This document shows positions 1-5,796 of a DNA stretch of 8,104 nucleotides, one piece after another. A model generated the notes under the pieces. The model was not told where the DNA came from, did not search any database, and saw only the letters and a program-made list of their open reading frames with translations. The stretch is from Actinomycetes bacterium (lineage in GTDB: Bacteria; Actinomycetota; Actinomycetes; Actinomycetales; Microbacteriaceae), in the NCBI GenBank assembly GCA_023450335.1, contig JAEXHA010000019.1, positions 1-8,104 on the forward strand. Direction: 5' to 3'. Each line of letters starts with the position of its first letter. The first letter of the stretch is position 1. A program made the translations under genes and the position numbers.

Positions 1-1
1 G

Positions 2-418
2 CTCGTGGCCCGGCTCGGCCCGCACGCCGTCCCTGCCGACATCGCCGCCGGCACCGTCGACGCCGCCGACGCCGTCCGCGCCTACTACGCCGGCGACGTC
101 ACCGCGATCGACGAGGTCGTGGTGCACCAGCCCGGCACCGCGTTCCGCGAGCGCGGCTGGGCGGCGCTGCGGCGCATCCGCCCGGGGGAGCCGTTGAGCT
201 ATGCCGCCTTCGCCGCGACGCTGGACCGTCCCAGCGCCGTGCGGGCTGCGGCATCCATCTGCGCGAGCAACGCCCCGGCCCTGTTCGTCCCCTGCCATCG
301 GGTGCTGCGCACCGACGGCTCGCCCGGTGGGTTCGCGTGGGGCGTCGACGTGAAGCGGGCGCTGTTGGAGCGCGAAGCCGCATTCTCGCAGTTGCGCTCA
401 GCGAACTCTCAGGCATAG
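2..418 (+). CDS. ogt: Methylated-DNA--protein cysteine methyltransferase, 3' part (5' end outside window)
   Basis: This enzyme repairs O6-alkylguanine and O4-alkylthymine by moving the alkyl group to its own cysteine, a single-use reaction in the cytoplasm. The frame is open from the first bases of the window, so the GTG at 5 is probably not the true start; about 139 codons are visible, while stand-alone family members are usually about 160-175 aa. Counting from the GTG at 5, the active-site motif PCHRVL has its acceptor Cys at residue 97. It is preceded by the helix-turn-helix segment with the Arg finger (R80 in SAVRAA) and the hinge Asn (N89), and followed by GGFAWG and KRALLEREA, which supplies the conserved Glu (E122). 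The GWAALRRIRPGEPLSYAAFA stretch (51-70) is the usual lead-in to the DNA-binding domain. No AlkA or Ada N-terminal domain can be judged because it would lie outside the window. The TAG stop doubles as the first half of a promoter -10 box for the next unit. Family assignment is secure; the symbol is the generic one for the stand-alone form. Confidence 0.93.
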   Translation, partial: LVARLGPHAVPADIAAGTVDAADAVRAYYAGDVTAIDEVVVHQPGTAFRERGWAALRRIRPGEPLSYAAFAATLDRPSAVRAAASICASNAPALFVPCHRVLRTDGSPGGFAWGVDVKRALLEREAAFSQLRSANSQA

Positions 419-421
419 GCT
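392..421 (+). promoter_or_regulatory. Predicted housekeeping-sigma promoter for the leader ORF and ABC exporter
   Basis: TTGCGC (392-397), an 18-base spacer and TAGGCT (416-421) form a good actinobacterial sigma-A promoter. The -10 begins on the ogt stop codon TAG, so the promoter is embedded in the end of ogt. Transcription would start near 427-429, about 50 bases before the ATG at 479. The 10-mer ATAGGCTGGA around this -10 occurs again at the icd -10 (5796-5805). The start point is predicted only. Confidence 0.62.
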
Positions 422-431
422 GGAGGGCTGT

Positions 432-449
432 CGCATCGCTTGCGATGCG
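432..449. repeat. Perfect 8-bp inverted repeat just after the predicted transcription start
   Basis: CGCATCGC (432-439), TT, GCGATGCG (442-449) form a perfect inverted repeat. It would sit about 4-22 bases into the predicted leader transcript and 14 bases after the ogt stop. It could be a 5'-end mRNA stem-loop, a repressor operator overlapping the initial transcribed region, or a weak terminator for ogt; no T-run follows it. The pairing is certain, the role is not. Confidence 0.6.
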
Positions 450-478
450 CATCCGCCCCGTCGATCCAGGAGGAAGCC

Positions 479-553
479 ATGTCCACGGCCGTCGTCATCA
501 CGAAGCCCGTCGCCTTCCCCGCGATCGGCGTGTTCCCGGGGCGCGAAGGGTAG
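479..553 (+). CDS. Candidate 24-aa leader peptide upstream of the ABC exporter
   Basis: This is a short ORF with an ATG start and a TAG stop at 551-553. Its Shine-Dalgarno sequence, AGGAGGAAG at 468-476, is far better than that of any full-length gene in the window and lies 5 bases (from the end of AGGAGG) before the ATG. The peptide starts MSTAVVITKP and ends FPAIGVFPGREG. It is hydrophobic, with three prolines and no obvious signal peptide or enzyme motif. It lies directly downstream of the predicted promoter and 150 bases before the first ABC exporter gene, the position expected of a regulatory leader peptide as in B. subtilis bmrB-bmrCD. The ORF is in the same frame as the exporter gene, and TAG is the only stop between them, so an old N-terminal extension or readthrough cannot be wholly excluded. 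I do not recognise the peptide; the leader role is inferred from context. Confidence 0.55.
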   Translation: MSTAVVITKPVAFPAIGVFPGREG

Positions 554-703
554 ACCGCCGCAGCACGATCCGCTGCCGGCCGACGGCATAGAACCGTCGC
601 ACCTCTCGTTCACCCTCTCAGGGCATCATCAGGCTTCGCCACGCTGCGCCCTGCCCTCGCCTCTCCTCTTCGCTCCGCGATCCATCTCGACCCCCCAAGG
701 ATC
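554..703 (+). promoter_or_regulatory. Untranslated leader with competing hairpins before the first ABC gene
   Basis: No gene is supported here. Four pairings are visible. Hairpin B pairs TGCCG (574-578) with CGGCA (584-588). Hairpin C pairs CGACGG (581-586) with CCGTCG (594-599). B and C share bases 581-588, so they exclude each other. Hairpin D pairs CAGGGC (619-624) with GCCCTG (648-653) and is followed by a pyrimidine-rich stretch, like a weak terminator. Hairpin E pairs GATCC (679-683) with GGATC (699-703) and covers the AAGGA ribosome binding site (697-701) of the ABC gene starting at 704. GCGAAG at the end of the leader ORF (543-548) can also pair with CTTCGC in the loop of D (634-639) or at 668-673. 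Short complementary words are common at this GC content, so a regulatory role is only a hypothesis. Confidence 0.35.
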
Positions 704-2515
704 ATGTCCACTCCTCCGCAACGCCTCTCCACCCCGCAGGCCCTCGCCCGACTCATCCCCTTCGCCCGGCCGGTGCTCGGCCGCCTGATCGCGGGCCTGT
801 TCGCCGCGCTCGGCGCGGCCGTCACATCGCTGATGATCCCGCTCGTGCTGCAGGCCGTCGTCGACGGTCCCATCAAGGCCGGTGACATCCCGCTCATCGT
901 CTGGGCGTCGATCGGCGTGCTCGTGCTCGGCGTCGGCGAGGCGCTGTTCGTGTTCCTCCGCCGCGCCTTCGTGCTGACCCCGGCGACCGGCGTCGAGTAC
1001 GAGATCCGGCAGTTGTTCTACCGGCGGCTGCAGCGACTGCCCGTCGCCTTCCACGACCGGTGGCAGTCGGGGCAGCTGCTCAGCCGCATGATGCAGGACA
1101 TCAACCTGCTGCGTCGCTGGCTCGCGTTCGGCTCGATCCTGCTGGTGGTCAACGTGCTGACGATCATCATCGGCGCCGTACTGCTGTTCCGCTGGCACTG
1201 GGCGCTGGGCGTCACGTTCATCGTGGTGTCGATCCCGCTGTGGTTCTTCGGCTACCGGTTCGAGCGCAAGTACGGTGTGCTGGCGCGGCAGAGTCAGGAT
1301 CAGGCCGGCGACCTGGCGACCTCGGTCGAGGAGAGCGTCCACGGCATCCGCGTGCTGAAGGCCTTCGGTCGCAGCAAGCACGCGCTGCAGAAGTTCACCC
1401 GCCAGGTCGAGACGCTGCGGCAGACCGAACTGGGCAAGGCCCGCGAGGTGGGCCTGCTCTGGTTCTGGCTCGAGGTCGTGCCCATGATCGCGTTCGCGCT
1501 GTGCCTGCTGATCGGCATCTACCTGGCCTCGCAGGGCCAGCTGACCGAAGGGCAGATGCTCGGCTTCTTCGCCATGGCCACGGCGCTGCGCTGGCCGCTC
1601 GAGTCGCTCGGGTTCCTGTTCTCGTTCCTCGTCGACGCGCGCACCGCGACCGACCGCGTGTTCGACGTGCTCGACGAGACCAACGACATCGTCGACCCGG
1701 AGACCCCGAAGACGATCACCGAGCCGCACGGCGAGCTCGCCTTCCGCGGCGTGCACTTCCGGTATCAGGACGCGGCGGCCAGCGAACGCGACCTGCTCGA
1801 CGGTGTCGACCTCGTGCTCGAGCCGGGCGAGACGATGGCCCTCGTCGGCCTCACCGGATCGGGCAAGACGACGCTGACGACTCTCCCCACCCGGCTGTAC
1901 GACGTCACCGACGGTGCCGTCGAGCTCGACGGCGTCGACGTGCGCGACCTGACGCTGGGCGAACTGCGCCGCCACATCTCGATGGCGTTCGAAGACGCGA
2001 CGCTGTTCTCGGCGACCGTGCGCGAGAACGTGCTGCTGGGCCGCGACGAACTCGACCCGCACAGCGCCGAGGCCGACGCGGTGCTGACCGAGGCGCTCGA
2101 GATCGCGCAGGCGCACTTCGCGTACGAGCTGCCCGACGGCGTCGACACGACCGTGGGCGAAGAAGGACTGAGCCTGTCGGGCGGGCAGCGGCAGCGGCTG
2201 GCGCTGGCCCGTGCCGTGGCAGCCAAGCCCGCGGTGCTCGTGCTCGACGACCCGCTGTCGGCCCTCGACGTCGACACCGAGGCGCTCGTCGAAGCGGCGC
2301 TGCGCCGCGTGCTGGCCACCACGACCGCGCTGATCGTCGCGCACCGGCCGTCGACGGTGGCGCTGGCCGACCGGGTCGCCGTGCTCGAGGCCGGCAGGGT
2401 CACGGCCGTCGGCACCCACACCGACCTGCTGCGCTCGAGCGCCCACTACCGCCACGTGATCTCGAGCCTCGAGGCCGACGATACGCGCCAGCGAGAGATG
2501 GAGGTGAACCTGTGA
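704..2515 (+). CDS. Heterodimeric ABC exporter, subunit with degenerate catalytic site (603 aa)
   Basis: This is a half-transporter of the type IV exporter fold (MsbA/BmrC/TM287-like), probably exporting drugs or lipophilic compounds across the cytoplasmic membrane. The membrane domain covers about residues 20-315, with six hydrophobic helices near 24-50, 62-88, 143-163, 165-186, 251-275 and 282-310. The nucleotide-binding domain follows, with A-loop Tyr354, Walker A GLTGSGKTT (382-390, Lys388), signature LSGGQ (491-495), Walker B VLVLDD (511-516), D-loop SALD (519-522) and H-loop His547. Two catalytic positions deviate: the Walker B Glu is Asp516 (LDDP, not LDEA) and the Q-loop Gln is Glu430 (MAFEDATLF). 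This marks the degenerate-site subunit of a heterodimer. The ATG follows AAGGA (697-701) by only two bases. The gene overlaps its partner by GTGA, so the two are co-translated. Expression may be controlled by the upstream short ORF. The substrate cannot be told from sequence. Confidence 0.93.
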   Translation: MSTPPQRLSTPQALARLIPFARPVLGRLIAGLFAALGAAVTSLMIPLVLQAVVDGPIKAGDIPLIVWASIGVLVLGVGEALFVFLRRAFVLTPATGVEYEIRQLFYRRLQRLPVAFHDRWQSGQLLSRMMQDINLLRRWLAFGSILLVVNVLTIIIGAVLLFRWHWALGVTFIVVSIPLWFFGYRFERKYGVLARQSQDQAGDLATSVEESVHGIRVLKAFGRSKHALQKFTRQVETLRQTELGKAREVGLLWFWLEVVPMIAFALCLLIGIYLASQGQLTEGQMLGFFAMATALRWPLESLGFLFSFLVDARTATDRVFDVLDETNDIVDPETPKTITEPHGELAFRGVHFRYQDAAASERDLLDGVDLVLEPGETMALVGLTGSGKTTLTTLPTRLYDVTDGAVELDGVDVRDLTLGELRRHISMAFEDATLFSATVRENVLLGRDELDPHSAEADAVLTEALEIAQAHFAYELPDGVDTTVGEEGLSLSGGQRQRLALARAVAAKPAVLVLDDPLSALDVDTEALVEAALRRVLATTTALIVAHRPSTVALADRVAVLEAGRVTAVGTHTDLLRSSAHYRHVISSLEADDTRQREMEVNL

Positions 2516-4329
2516 CCCCCTCGAGCGTGAAGGGAACCGCGGGCGAGGACCGCAGCGACTACACGAAGGAAGAGAGCCGCGCGATCCGCCGTCGTTCGCT
2601 GCGACTGCTGGGCTCGCTCGTGGCGCCGCTGCGCGGGCTGCTGATCCTCACGGCGGTGACGATCGTGCTGTCGACCGCGCTGCGCGTGCTCGGCCCGGCG
2701 CTGATCGCCTACGGCATCGACACGGCCCTGCCGCGTGCCACCGAGTACGCCGATTGGATGCCGGCATTCGGCGTGACGATCGCCTACCTCGTGACCGGCG
2801 CGGTCGGCGCGGGCCTGGTCGGCTGGTACGTCGTGCTCTCGGCACGCCTCACCCAGGCGGTGCTGATGGATCTGCGCACCCGGATCTTCCGGCACACGCA
2901 GCGGCTGAGCCTCGAGTTCCACGAGAAGTACACGTCTGGCCGCATCATCTCGCGCCAGACCAGCGACCTCGAGTCGATCCGGGAACTCCTCGACGGCGGC
3001 CTCAACCAGCTGGTGCAGGGCGCGCTGTACGGCGGGTTCACCCTGATCGCGCTGTTCCTCATCGACTGGCAGAGCGGCGTGATCCTGATCGTCATGGGCA
3101 TCCCGCTGTACCTGCTCATGCGCTGGTTCTACGGCGAGTCGCAGAAGGGCTTCCGCCTGTCGCGCGTGGTCAGCGCCCGGCTCATCGTGCAGTTCGTCGA
3201 GACGATGACCGGCATCCGCGCCGTCAAGGCGTTCCGCAAGGAGAAGCGCAACGACGAGGAGTTCGGCGAGATCTCGGCGGAGTACCGCCGGGTGAACCTG
3301 AAGCTCGTGAAGCTGTTCGGCGTGCTCGACCCGGGCCTGATCCTGCTGGCGAACGTGACGATGGCGATCGTGCTGCTGTGGGGTGCGCTGCGCGTCGTCG
3401 ACGGCACGTTCGCGTTCGGCGTGCTGCTGGCCGCGGTGCTGTACGTGCGCAACTTCTTCGGCCCGCTCGAAGAGGTCGCGATGTTCCTCAACTCGTACCA
3501 GTCGGCCAACGCGGCACTGGAGAAGGTGTCGGGCGTGCTCGAGGAGTCGCCCACGGTGCCCGACCCGGCCCAGCCGGTCGACCTGTGGACCTCGACGGGC
3601 CACGTCGAGTTCCGCGACGTCGAGTTCGGGTACTCGGGCGACCGGATGATCCTGCCCGACTTCTCGCTCGACATCCCGGCTGGTCAGACGATCGCACTGG
3701 TGGGGACGACAGGCGCCGGCAAGTCGACCCTCGCCAAGCTGGTCTCGCGGTTCTACGACCCGTCGAGCGGCGCTGTGCTGCTCGACGGCGTCGATCTGCG
3801 TTCGCTGCATCCGAAGGATCTGCGCCGCGCGATCGTCATGGTCACGCAGGAGGCCTACCTGTTCAGCGGCACCGTCGCCGACAACATCGCGCTGGGCAAG
3901 CCCGACGCGACGCTCGACGAGATCGAGGCGGCGGCCCGGGCCGTGGGCGCGCACGAGTTCATCGCGGCGCTGCCCGACGGGTACGCCACCGACGTGAACA
4001 AGCGCGGCGGCCGGGTGTCGGCGGGGCAGCGGCAGCTGATCTCGTTCGCGCGGGCGTTCCTGGCAGACCCCGCGGTGCTCATCCTCGACGAGGCCACGGC
4101 GTCGCTCGACATGCCCAGCGAGCGGCAGATCCAGGACGCGCTGCAGACGCTGCTGGCGGACCGCACGGCCCTGATCATCGCGCACCGGCTGTCGACGGTC
4201 GCGATCGCCGACCGGGTGCTGGTCATGGAGCACGGCCGCATCATCGAGGACGACACCCCCGACAGCCTGATCGCCGGCACCGGCAAGTTCGCCCAGCTGC
4301 ACGCCGCCTGGCGCGAGTCGCTCGTGTGA
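2512..4329 (+). CDS. Heterodimeric ABC exporter, catalytically canonical subunit (605 aa)
   Basis: This is the partner half-transporter (BmrD/TM288-like). The GTG start at 2512 overlaps the upstream stop as GTGA and is preceded by GGAGG (2500-2504) at 7 bases. A hydrophilic N-terminus of about 30 residues rich in charged residues (SDYTKEESRAIRRRS) leads into six hydrophobic segments near 41-68, 84-110, 166-186, 187-207, 268-291 and 297-320. The nucleotide-binding domain has A-loop Tyr374, Walker A GTTGAGKST (398-406, Lys404), Q-loop Gln446, Walker B VLILDE with catalytic Glu527, and H-loop His558. Its signature is VSAGQ (502-506) instead of LSGGQ. The altered signature would face the degenerate Walker sites of the partner, while the canonical LSGGQ of the partner completes this subunit's intact site. 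That is the expected split into one active and one regulatory ATP site. A hairpin starts 2 bases after the stop. Export of drugs or lipids is a family-based inference. Confidence 0.93.
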   Translation: MTPSSVKGTAGEDRSDYTKEESRAIRRRSLRLLGSLVAPLRGLLILTAVTIVLSTALRVLGPALIAYGIDTALPRATEYADWMPAFGVTIAYLVTGAVGAGLVGWYVVLSARLTQAVLMDLRTRIFRHTQRLSLEFHEKYTSGRIISRQTSDLESIRELLDGGLNQLVQGALYGGFTLIALFLIDWQSGVILIVMGIPLYLLMRWFYGESQKGFRLSRVVSARLIVQFVETMTGIRAVKAFRKEKRNDEEFGEISAEYRRVNLKLVKLFGVLDPGLILLANVTMAIVLLWGALRVVDGTFAFGVLLAAVLYVRNFFGPLEEVAMFLNSYQSANAALEKVSGVLEESPTVPDPAQPVDLWTSTGHVEFRDVEFGYSGDRMILPDFSLDIPAGQTIALVGTTGAGKSTLAKLVSRFYDPSSGAVLLDGVDLRSLHPKDLRRAIVMVTQEAYLFSGTVADNIALGKPDATLDEIEAAARAVGAHEFIAALPDGYATDVNKRGGRVSAGQRQLISFARAFLADPAVLILDEATASLDMPSERQIQDALQTLLADRTALIIAHRLSTVAIADRVLVMEHGRIIEDDTPDSLIAGTGKFAQLHAAWRESLV

Positions 4330-4331
4330 GA

Positions 4332-4363
4332 TGGATGCCGGGGCCGCCGCGCCCCGGCATCCA
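4332..4363. terminator. Bidirectional hairpin terminator between convergent genes
   Basis: A perfect 13-bp stem, TGGATGCCGGGGC (4332-4344) with GCCCCGGCATCCA (4351-4363), encloses the loop CGCCGC. It begins 2 bases after the ABC stop on the + strand and 1 base after the stop of the minus-strand gene, filling the whole gap between convergent genes. There is no T-run on either side, which is common for actinobacterial terminators. Its outer bases TGGATGCCG/CGGCATCCA recur in the palindrome after icd. Confidence 0.85.
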
Positions 4364-4364
4364 C

Positions 4365-5141
4365 TCAGCCGCCCATGTAGGCGCCGGCCACCGCCGCGCG
4401 GTCGGCGAAGTACCGCGCGTAGACGGCATCGAGCGCGGGGGAGAAGCCGCCGGGCAGCAGGACCTGCGAGCCGAGGTAGGCGAACTTCTCGTCCGGGCGT
4501 GCCTGCGGGTTTTCGCCCACCGACGCCTCGATCTGCGCATGGATGGGGTCGGCGGCGGGCAGGCGGGCCATCTCGACCGTGACCAGAGCGTCGACCTGCG
4601 TGCGCTCGCCGTCGCTCAGGCGCCGATAGACCGCGTGCAGCAACTCGTGGGCGGCCGTGGTGACCAGCGCCGGGGTGCGCCGCTCGCGCAGCAGGTAGAT
4701 GCGGTCAGTGCCGAGGTAGCAGCCCGCGTGGTACAGCCCGCCGGGCAGCTCTTCGCCGTCGGTGCAGATGCGCGCGATCTCGGGTCCGTCCACGATCGAC
4801 GGCTCAGCGTCGTAGAAGATGAGGCGCCCTTCGGCGGTCAGACCCATGCGGTCGGCGAGGTCTGCGATCTCGACATCCGGGTCGGGCGGAATGCCCACCA
4901 GGCCGCGCGCCGCCGGCACGGTCTCGGCGACCCACGTGCGCACCGGCAGCGGCAGCTCATCGAGGTAGAACGTGCCCAGGAACGCGAAAGCCAGCGCGGC
5001 GCTGACCAGAAACAGGATGCGGCTGGCGCGCTTGCCCCGCGACGGCTCCGGCGGCGGGCGGTGCGGTGGCGATGCGGAAGGCGGCGTCAGGGGCGATCCG
5101 GGCGGTTGTGGTGGTGATCCGGGCGCCTCGAAGAAGCTCAT
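4365..5141 (-). CDS. Membrane-anchored putative zinc metallopeptidase-like protein (HExxH), 258 aa
   Basis: I do not recognise a named family. The N-terminus (residues 5-35) is proline-rich and disordered, followed by a basic patch (RGKRASR) and one transmembrane segment (about 42-60, ILFLVSAALAFAFLGTFYL). This suggests a type II membrane protein with residues 61-258 outside the cell. The exposed domain carries HELLH (165-169) inside TTAAHELLHAVYRR, the zinc-binding HExxH with catalytic Glu166. A downstream acidic segment, DEKFAYLG (217-224), offers Glu218 as a possible third zinc ligand. Cys126 and Cys141 flank a short loop and could form a disulfide. The ATG has no clear Shine-Dalgarno sequence beyond a G-rich stretch. 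It is the second of two minus-strand genes, 96 bases after the GNAT stop, and may share its transcript or use a weak promoter in that gap. Peptidase activity is inferred from the motif only; a cell-envelope role is plausible. Confidence 0.8.
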   Translation of the reverse strand: MSFFEAPGSPPQPPGSPLTPPSASPPHRPPPEPSRGKRASRILFLVSAALAFAFLGTFYLDELPLPVRTWVAETVPAARGLVGIPPDPDVEIADLADRMGLTAEGRLIFYDAEPSIVDGPEIARICTDGEELPGGLYHAGCYLGTDRIYLLRERRTPALVTTAAHELLHAVYRRLSDGERTQVDALVTVEMARLPAADPIHAQIEASVGENPQARPDEKFAYLGSQVLLPGGFSPALDAVYARYFADRAAVAGAYMGG

Positions 5142-5167
5142 CCCCGCGCCCCGTCGCCCATCCGCTC

Positions 5168-5173
5168 ACTCTA
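5168..5173 (-). promoter_or_regulatory. Possible -10 box for the HExxH gene
   Basis: TAGAGT, read on the minus strand, lies 26 bases upstream of the ATG at 5141 and fits the TAnnnT pattern. No convincing -35 is seen. The rest of the 96-base gap between the two minus-strand genes (5142-5237) holds no gene and no strong terminator, so readthrough from the GNAT gene remains equally possible. Confidence 0.25.
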
Positions 5174-5237
5174 TCGCCGCACCGCACCCGCTGCCGGTAG
5201 CCTCAGCGCGCCGGGTACACGTCCAGCGGCTGGGTGA

Positions 5238-5690
5238 CTAGAGGCGGATCTCGGCGACGACCTCGCCGAACTCGGTCTCGTCGACCGGGGTGAAGCCCAC
5301 GCGGCGGAAGAACGCCTCGGGGCCGCCTTCGCCGGCCTCGTAGATGACGTAGATGTGATCCTTGCCGCGATTGCGAGCCTCTTCGAGCAGGCCCTCGACC
5401 GCGAACCGGCCGACGCCGCGGCCTTGGTCGTCGGCGTCGACATTGATGCGCCACAGCACCGAGCGGAAATGCTCCTGCGGCGCGTCGTCGTCGAAGTTCG
5501 CGCTGACGAACCCGACAACCTCGTTCTCATCGAGCACGACGCGCTGCCATGAGGTCGCGGGATTGATCACCGCGCCGGCCACGGCGTAGCTGGTCGGCGC
5601 CAGGAACTGCTCCTGCCCCGGCTTGAGGGACATGTTGTTGACGGCCACGATCGTGGAGGCCGACAGTTCTACCAGTCGCAGCTCAGGCAT
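5238..5690 (-). CDS. GNAT family N-acetyltransferase, BltD/PaiA (polyamine acetyltransferase)-like, 150 aa
   Basis: A single-domain GNAT that would transfer acetyl from acetyl-CoA to an amine. The acetyl-CoA pyrophosphate loop is clear: DADDQGRGVGRFAVEGLL, with Q/RxxGxG as QGRGVG at 89-94. The N-terminal stretch SLKPGQEQFLAPTSYAVAGA (21-40) and the VVGFVSANFD strand (58-67) resemble the diamine/spermidine acetyltransferases BltD and PaiA, so a polyamine or similar small amine is the best guess for the substrate. At the usual FYxxxGF site this protein reads AFFRRVGF (126-133), with Phe128 where many GNATs have the general-acid Tyr; another residue may serve, or activity may be altered. The ATG lacks a ribosome binding site but lies 7 bases after a TAGCCT box, which suits leaderless translation. 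It is divergent from icd and upstream of the HExxH gene on the same strand. The GNAT call is firm, the substrate is not. Confidence 0.88.
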   Translation of the reverse strand: MPELRLVELSASTIVAVNNMSLKPGQEQFLAPTSYAVAGAVINPATSWQRVVLDENEVVGFVSANFDDDAPQEHFRSVLWRINVDADDQGRGVGRFAVEGLLEEARNRGKDHIYVIYEAGEGGPEAFFRRVGFTPVDETEFGEVVAEIRL

Positions 5691-5696
5691 GCCCCC

Positions 5697-5725
5697 AGGC
5701 TACCCGCCGACAGCGGCGTGCGGCA
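5697..5725 (-). promoter_or_regulatory. Predicted promoter giving a leaderless GNAT transcript
   Basis: On the minus strand TAGCCT (5702 down to 5697) is followed by six bases and then the A of the ATG at 5690, the normal distance from -10 to transcription start. The mRNA would therefore begin at or next to its start codon. A weak TGCCGC (5725-5720) sits at 17-base spacing as a possible -35. No Shine-Dalgarno sequence is present, which agrees with leaderless translation, frequent in actinobacteria. Confidence 0.5.
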
Positions 5726-5755
5726 CCGTCGATTACCGATGACGACAGTGACCGC

Positions 5756-5787
5756 CCGGAGATATCTCGACATCAAGATATCTCCGG
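5756..5787. promoter_or_regulatory. 32-base palindrome, probable operator upstream of icd
   Basis: A near-perfect palindrome has 12-base outer arms CCGGAGATATCT and AGATATCTCCGG and pairs at 14 of 16 symmetric positions. Its core TATCTCGACATCAAGATA (5763-5780) has the size and shape of operators of MarR-family dimers, and the GATATC word occurs twice, 16 bases apart. It is a strongly AT-rich island between GC-rich genes. It ends 9 bases before the icd -10 box, covering the -35 region, so a bound protein would be expected to block transcription or to substitute for the poor -35. It lies 66 bases upstream of the GNAT start and could also influence that gene. The identity of the regulator is unknown. 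Confidence 0.72.
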
Positions 5788-5796
5788 CTGGTGGGA

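Noticed and set aside
337..591. 84-codon ORF across the end of ogt and the intergenic region
   Set aside because: Arg-rich shadow frame overlapping ogt, with no ribosome binding site; the 479-553 ORF has far better initiation signals.
551..703. Readthrough of the TAG at 551 to fuse the short ORF to the first ABC gene
   Set aside because: The frame is open from 554 to 704, but the encoded segment is low-complexity, stop-free frames are common at this GC content, and the ABC gene has its own ATG and AAGGA.
1060..2511. In-frame extension of the second ABC gene upstream to 1060
   Set aside because: It overlaps the first ABC gene out of frame and reads as Arg/Ala-rich shadow; GTG at 2512 with GGAGG and GTGA coupling is the natural start.
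629..4302. Very long open frames on the minus strand opposite both ABC genes (629-2455 and 2446-4302)
   Set aside because: Their translations are rich in Arg, His, Gln and Asp with no family motif, and they mirror the high-GC third positions of the sense genes, which carry clear ABC motifs.
2754..5117. 787-codon plus-strand frame spanning the end of the ABC gene and the HExxH gene
   Set aside because: Arg/Pro-rich shadow that runs through the terminator hairpin and antisense to the HExxH gene.
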